Assembly: GCA_005862285.1 (NCBI GenBank)
Contig: SZXW01000001.1
Span: forward strand, 167,594-231,593
Origin: Chlorobium sp.
GTDB taxonomy: Bacteria; Bacteroidota; Chlorobiia; Chlorobiales; Chlorobiaceae
Length of the DNA: 64,000 bases
Direction: 5' to 3'
A program made the translations under genes and the position numbers. This document shows positions 62,283 through 64,000 of this stretch, piece by piece. Numbering within the stretch: position 1 is the stretch's first letter; each line of letters opens with the position of its first letter. The notes beneath the pieces were generated by a model that ran no database searches, had not been told where the DNA came from, and was given only the letters and a program-made list of their open reading frames with translations.

Positions 62283-62524
62283 TTATTCAGCCAAATATGA
62301 GTGAGGGATTACCATTATCGGCTTCTGTCTGATAACATGTTTTACTTCGCTTATGAATTCCTGAGTACTTTTTTTACTGCCTTTGTCCATTTCAATCTTC
62401 TTTTCTGTTGCCTGTGCCTTTACTTCCGTTTTTACCGGCAGTGTGTCTGCGGCAAAAGAGAGGTTGCCGAATCAACTTGATACCATGAACGCTGCAAGAG
62501 TGCCGATAATTATTATTAGTTCAT
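62283..62524 (-). pseudogene. Decayed gene for a small secreted protein
   Basis: On the minus strand a coding-like segment reads (I)IIIGTLAAFMVSS-stop-FGNLSFAADTLPVKTE, and continues with a Lys/Glu-rich tail to a stop at 62283. It looks like a signal peptide and mature protein interrupted by TGA at 62472-62474. The natural ATG at 62524 is in another frame (a one-base shift is needed). Two disabling changes suggest a pseudogene; sequencing error is an alternative. No family recognised. The parts read: N-terminal hydrophobic run, FAAD cleavage site, then charged helix-like sequence. Confidence 0.4.
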
Positions 62525-62866
62525 TTTGCTGAATGTATTGAATCTCTTCAAATCAGAAGGATTTCGTTTTCGCTTTTGATACGATCGATCGGGACGGTTT
62601 CTTTCAGGAAATTCATCGCTTTATCTTGTATCATCCAACCGCAATTTTCAGCGGTTTGCTGTCATGAATGTTATTCAGCATATCTGATGCCGCTTGAATG
62701 TTGATTATACACAGCTACGGCATTTTTTACAAACTCGTGGATTCTGAAACTTTTGCAAATCAGCTTTCGTTTAGATTTGCAAAGAGTGTCTTAAGAGATA
62801 TTTATGTTTATAAAATGAGACTTTCATTGTTAAAGTTGTAGTTCTTTACAGCAGCCATAATTGAAA
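62525..62866. other. AT-rich intergenic stretch
   Basis: No gene seen in about 340 bases before the Pro-rich gene. The composition is AT-rich, with several T and A runs. It probably holds the promoter of the Pro-rich gene near its 3' end. Confidence 0.5.
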
Positions 62867-62875
62867 GGGGGGGGG
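62867..62875 (+). repeat. Homopolymeric tract of nine G at the ribosome-binding site
   Basis: Nine consecutive G lie four bases ahead of the ATG of the Pro-rich gene and serve as, or overlap, its Shine-Dalgarno sequence. Tracts of this kind can change length by slippage; here that would alter translation strength, not frame. Confidence 0.7.
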
Positions 62876-62878
62876 ACA

Positions 62879-63373
62879 ATGAAGAAAAGCATTACAATTC
62901 TGTCGGGTGTGGTGTTGCTGATCTGTGCCATTTTTATGACGACGTTCAGTAACGGCGCGTCAGGAGCTCCGCCTCCGGGTCCGTCAGGTATGGGTCCTCC
63001 GGGGCCAGATCATGGGCCAGGGTATGGTCCGCATCCGGGCCCGCCGCCAGGTGGCTGGGGCCCTCCTCCTCCTCCCCCTCCGGGATGGGGCAGGCATCGT
63101 GGACCAGGCTGGGGGCCGCCACCGACGGCACCTCCGCCATGGGGTTGGGGACCGCCACCACACAGAAACTGGAGGTTACATCGTGGATGGTATTATTCTT
63201 ACTACGACGGAGCATGGTATAGAACACGTCATTGGAATGGAGGATACTGGTATCCGGTCGATGAATACCTGATTCCCGATCTGATCAGAAGGGTATTACT
63301 TCCACCGCCACCGAGGCCTTGGGGGCCGCCACCTCCGGGACCACCGCCGCCACCACCTCCACCTCGCTGGTGA
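62879..63373 (+). CDS. Secreted Pro/Gly-rich protein
   Basis: 164 residues from the ATG at 62879. A signal peptide (MKKSITILSGVVLLICAIFM) is followed by a low-complexity Pro/Gly/His/Trp region with blocks such as GPGYGPHPGPPPGGWG and PPPPPPPGWGRHRGPGWG. A more ordered Tyr/Trp-rich segment follows (HRGWYYSYYDGAWYRTRHWN; DEYLIPDLIRRVLL), and the protein ends with another polyproline run. It may be a cell-surface or periplasmic polymer-like or metal-binding protein (His/Trp-rich). No family assigned. Confidence 0.6.
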   Translation: MKKSITILSGVVLLICAIFMTTFSNGASGAPPPGPSGMGPPGPDHGPGYGPHPGPPPGGWGPPPPPPPGWGRHRGPGWGPPPTAPPPWGWGPPPHRNWRLHRGWYYSYYDGAWYRTRHWNGGYWYPVDEYLIPDLIRRVLLPPPPRPWGPPPPGPPPPPPPPRW

Positions 63374-63393
63374 GGTAACAAGGCGATGAAAAA

Positions 63394-63430
63394 GCATCCC
63401 TGCAGCATCCCTGCAGGGATGTTTTGTTTT
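63394..63430 (+). terminator. Terminator-like hairpin after Pro-rich gene
   Basis: CATCCCTG / CAGGGATG around a second copy of the left arm, followed by TTTTGTTTT. It reaches into the 3' end of the convergent pterin dehydratase gene, so it may serve only the plus-strand gene. Confidence 0.7.
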
Positions 63431-63773
63431 ATTGATGAGTTTCGATTTCGCTTGTACGTGCAGCCATGATGAAGTCATTCATGTGCAGGCCATTGACCGA
63501 GTGTGTCCACCAGGTGACCGTTACTTTGCCCCATGCAGTGAGAATTTCCGGGTGATGCTGTTCAGCTTCGGCAAGTTCACCAACCTGCCGGGTAAAGGCA
63601 ATGGCGCTTTTGAAATCAGGAAATGAAAAAGAGCGTTGCAAGCGAAGGGCTTCATCCACAGTAATCAACTGCCATCCGGGGAGATTTTCAAGGATTCTTC
63701 TGCACTGTTTTTCCTGCATGGGAGGCGTTCCCTCGGAGGATGGTATGCACAGCATGTGGGCGAGCTCTTTCAT
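63429..63773 (-). CDS. phhB: 4a-hydroxytetrahydrobiopterin dehydratase
   Basis: Pterin-4a-carbinolamine dehydratase that recycles tetrahydrobiopterin-type cofactors, and in Chlorobi may act in pterin metabolism. The family motif EAEQHHPEI carries the catalytic His pair. Flanking segments are WQLITVDEALRLQRSFSF and VTVTWWTHSVNGLHMNDFIMA. A start at 63773 (MKELAHML), eight bases from GGAG, is preferred over the ATG at 63779. About 114 residues, full length. Confidence 0.92.
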   Translation of the reverse strand: MKELAHMLCIPSSEGTPPMQEKQCRRILENLPGWQLITVDEALRLQRSFSFPDFKSAIAFTRQVGELAEAEQHHPEILTAWGKVTVTWWTHSVNGLHMNDFIMAARTSEIETHQ

Positions 63774-64000
63774 AAACATATCTCCATTACATTTTTTAAT
63801 TTTCTTTTTAATAACAGGTATGATGGCAAAAGCGTTTCGAAGGGTTGTTTTGAAAATAATTTAGTCGTTGAGCGTAAAGTTACGTGTGCTTTTTATTGGA
63901 TGTTTAACGGGAAAAGGTGAGAGAATGGTTCTTATACGCCTTTAATGCGCCTTTTCGGAGATAAATTATTAAAATATTTTTAAAATTGATTTGGAAGAGA
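63774..64000. other. Window end, no gene seen
   Basis: AT-rich sequence without a recognisable gene or complete RNA feature. A plus-strand open frame crossing 63,601-63,920 is antisense to the dehydratase gene for much of its length and is not called. Confidence 0.5.

Overview
The window comes from a green sulfur bacterium (Chlorobiaceae, close to Chlorobium/Chlorobaculum). The evidence is the combination of flavocytochrome c sulfide dehydrogenase with a soxYZ-like pair, a complete oxidative-type dsr cluster carrying the GSB-type genes dsrU, dsrT, dsrV and dsrW, a fused polysulfide-reductase-like membrane subunit, a bacteriochlorophyll geranylgeranyl reductase, and an atpDC pair standing alone. 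The species cannot be fixed from the window.

Layout. 1-2.7 kb: soxYZ-like genes and fccAB (periplasmic sulfide oxidation), closed by a terminator. 2.8-10.2 kb: housekeeping genes secD, secF, a SurA/PpiC chaperone, then on the minus strand gyrB, yraN and rnhB. 10.3-17.9 kb: a minus-strand Type I restriction-modification operon, hsdR-tcmP-DUF5131-hsdS-hsdM. A three-Cys-motif protein and its frameshifted partner TcmP sit inside it, and parts of it are AT-rich, so it looks acquired. 18.2-32.9 kb: core genes (rng, dapD, a Ctp protease, a DUF2499-like membrane protein, bchP, glyQS, a DsrE-family protein, clpS, ldcA, atpCD, tRNA-Thr, a TlpA-like thioredoxin, pckG, dodecin).

33.4-56.7 kb is a nearly unbroken sulfur-oxidation island. 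It has a sulfite-oxidation module (fused FeS/NrfD subunit plus molybdopterin subunit, TauE/SafE exporter and a small membrane partner), a sulfur-carrier relay (DsrE2, two rhodaneses, TusA), and then dsrN-C-A-B-L-U-E-F-H-T-M-K-J-O-P and dsrV-W. As inferred from the families, sulfane sulfur passes from rhodanese to TusA/DsrE2, then DsrEFH, then DsrC. DsrMKJOP and DsrL exchange electrons. Reverse sulfite reductase DsrAB makes sulfite, which the molybdoenzyme oxidizes or TauE exports. DsrV, DsrW and DsrN make and amidate the siroheme.

56.7-64 kb is an accessory tail: a SatP-like transporter, a ParDE toxin-antitoxin pair, a TetR regulator with a strong palindromic operator next to a two-domain iron-sulfur flavoprotein, small secreted or Cys-rich proteins, tatA, a decayed small secreted-protein gene, a Pro/Gly-rich secreted protein with a nine-G tract at its ribosome-binding site, and a pterin dehydratase. 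No CRISPR array, rRNA, insertion sequence or prophage was seen.
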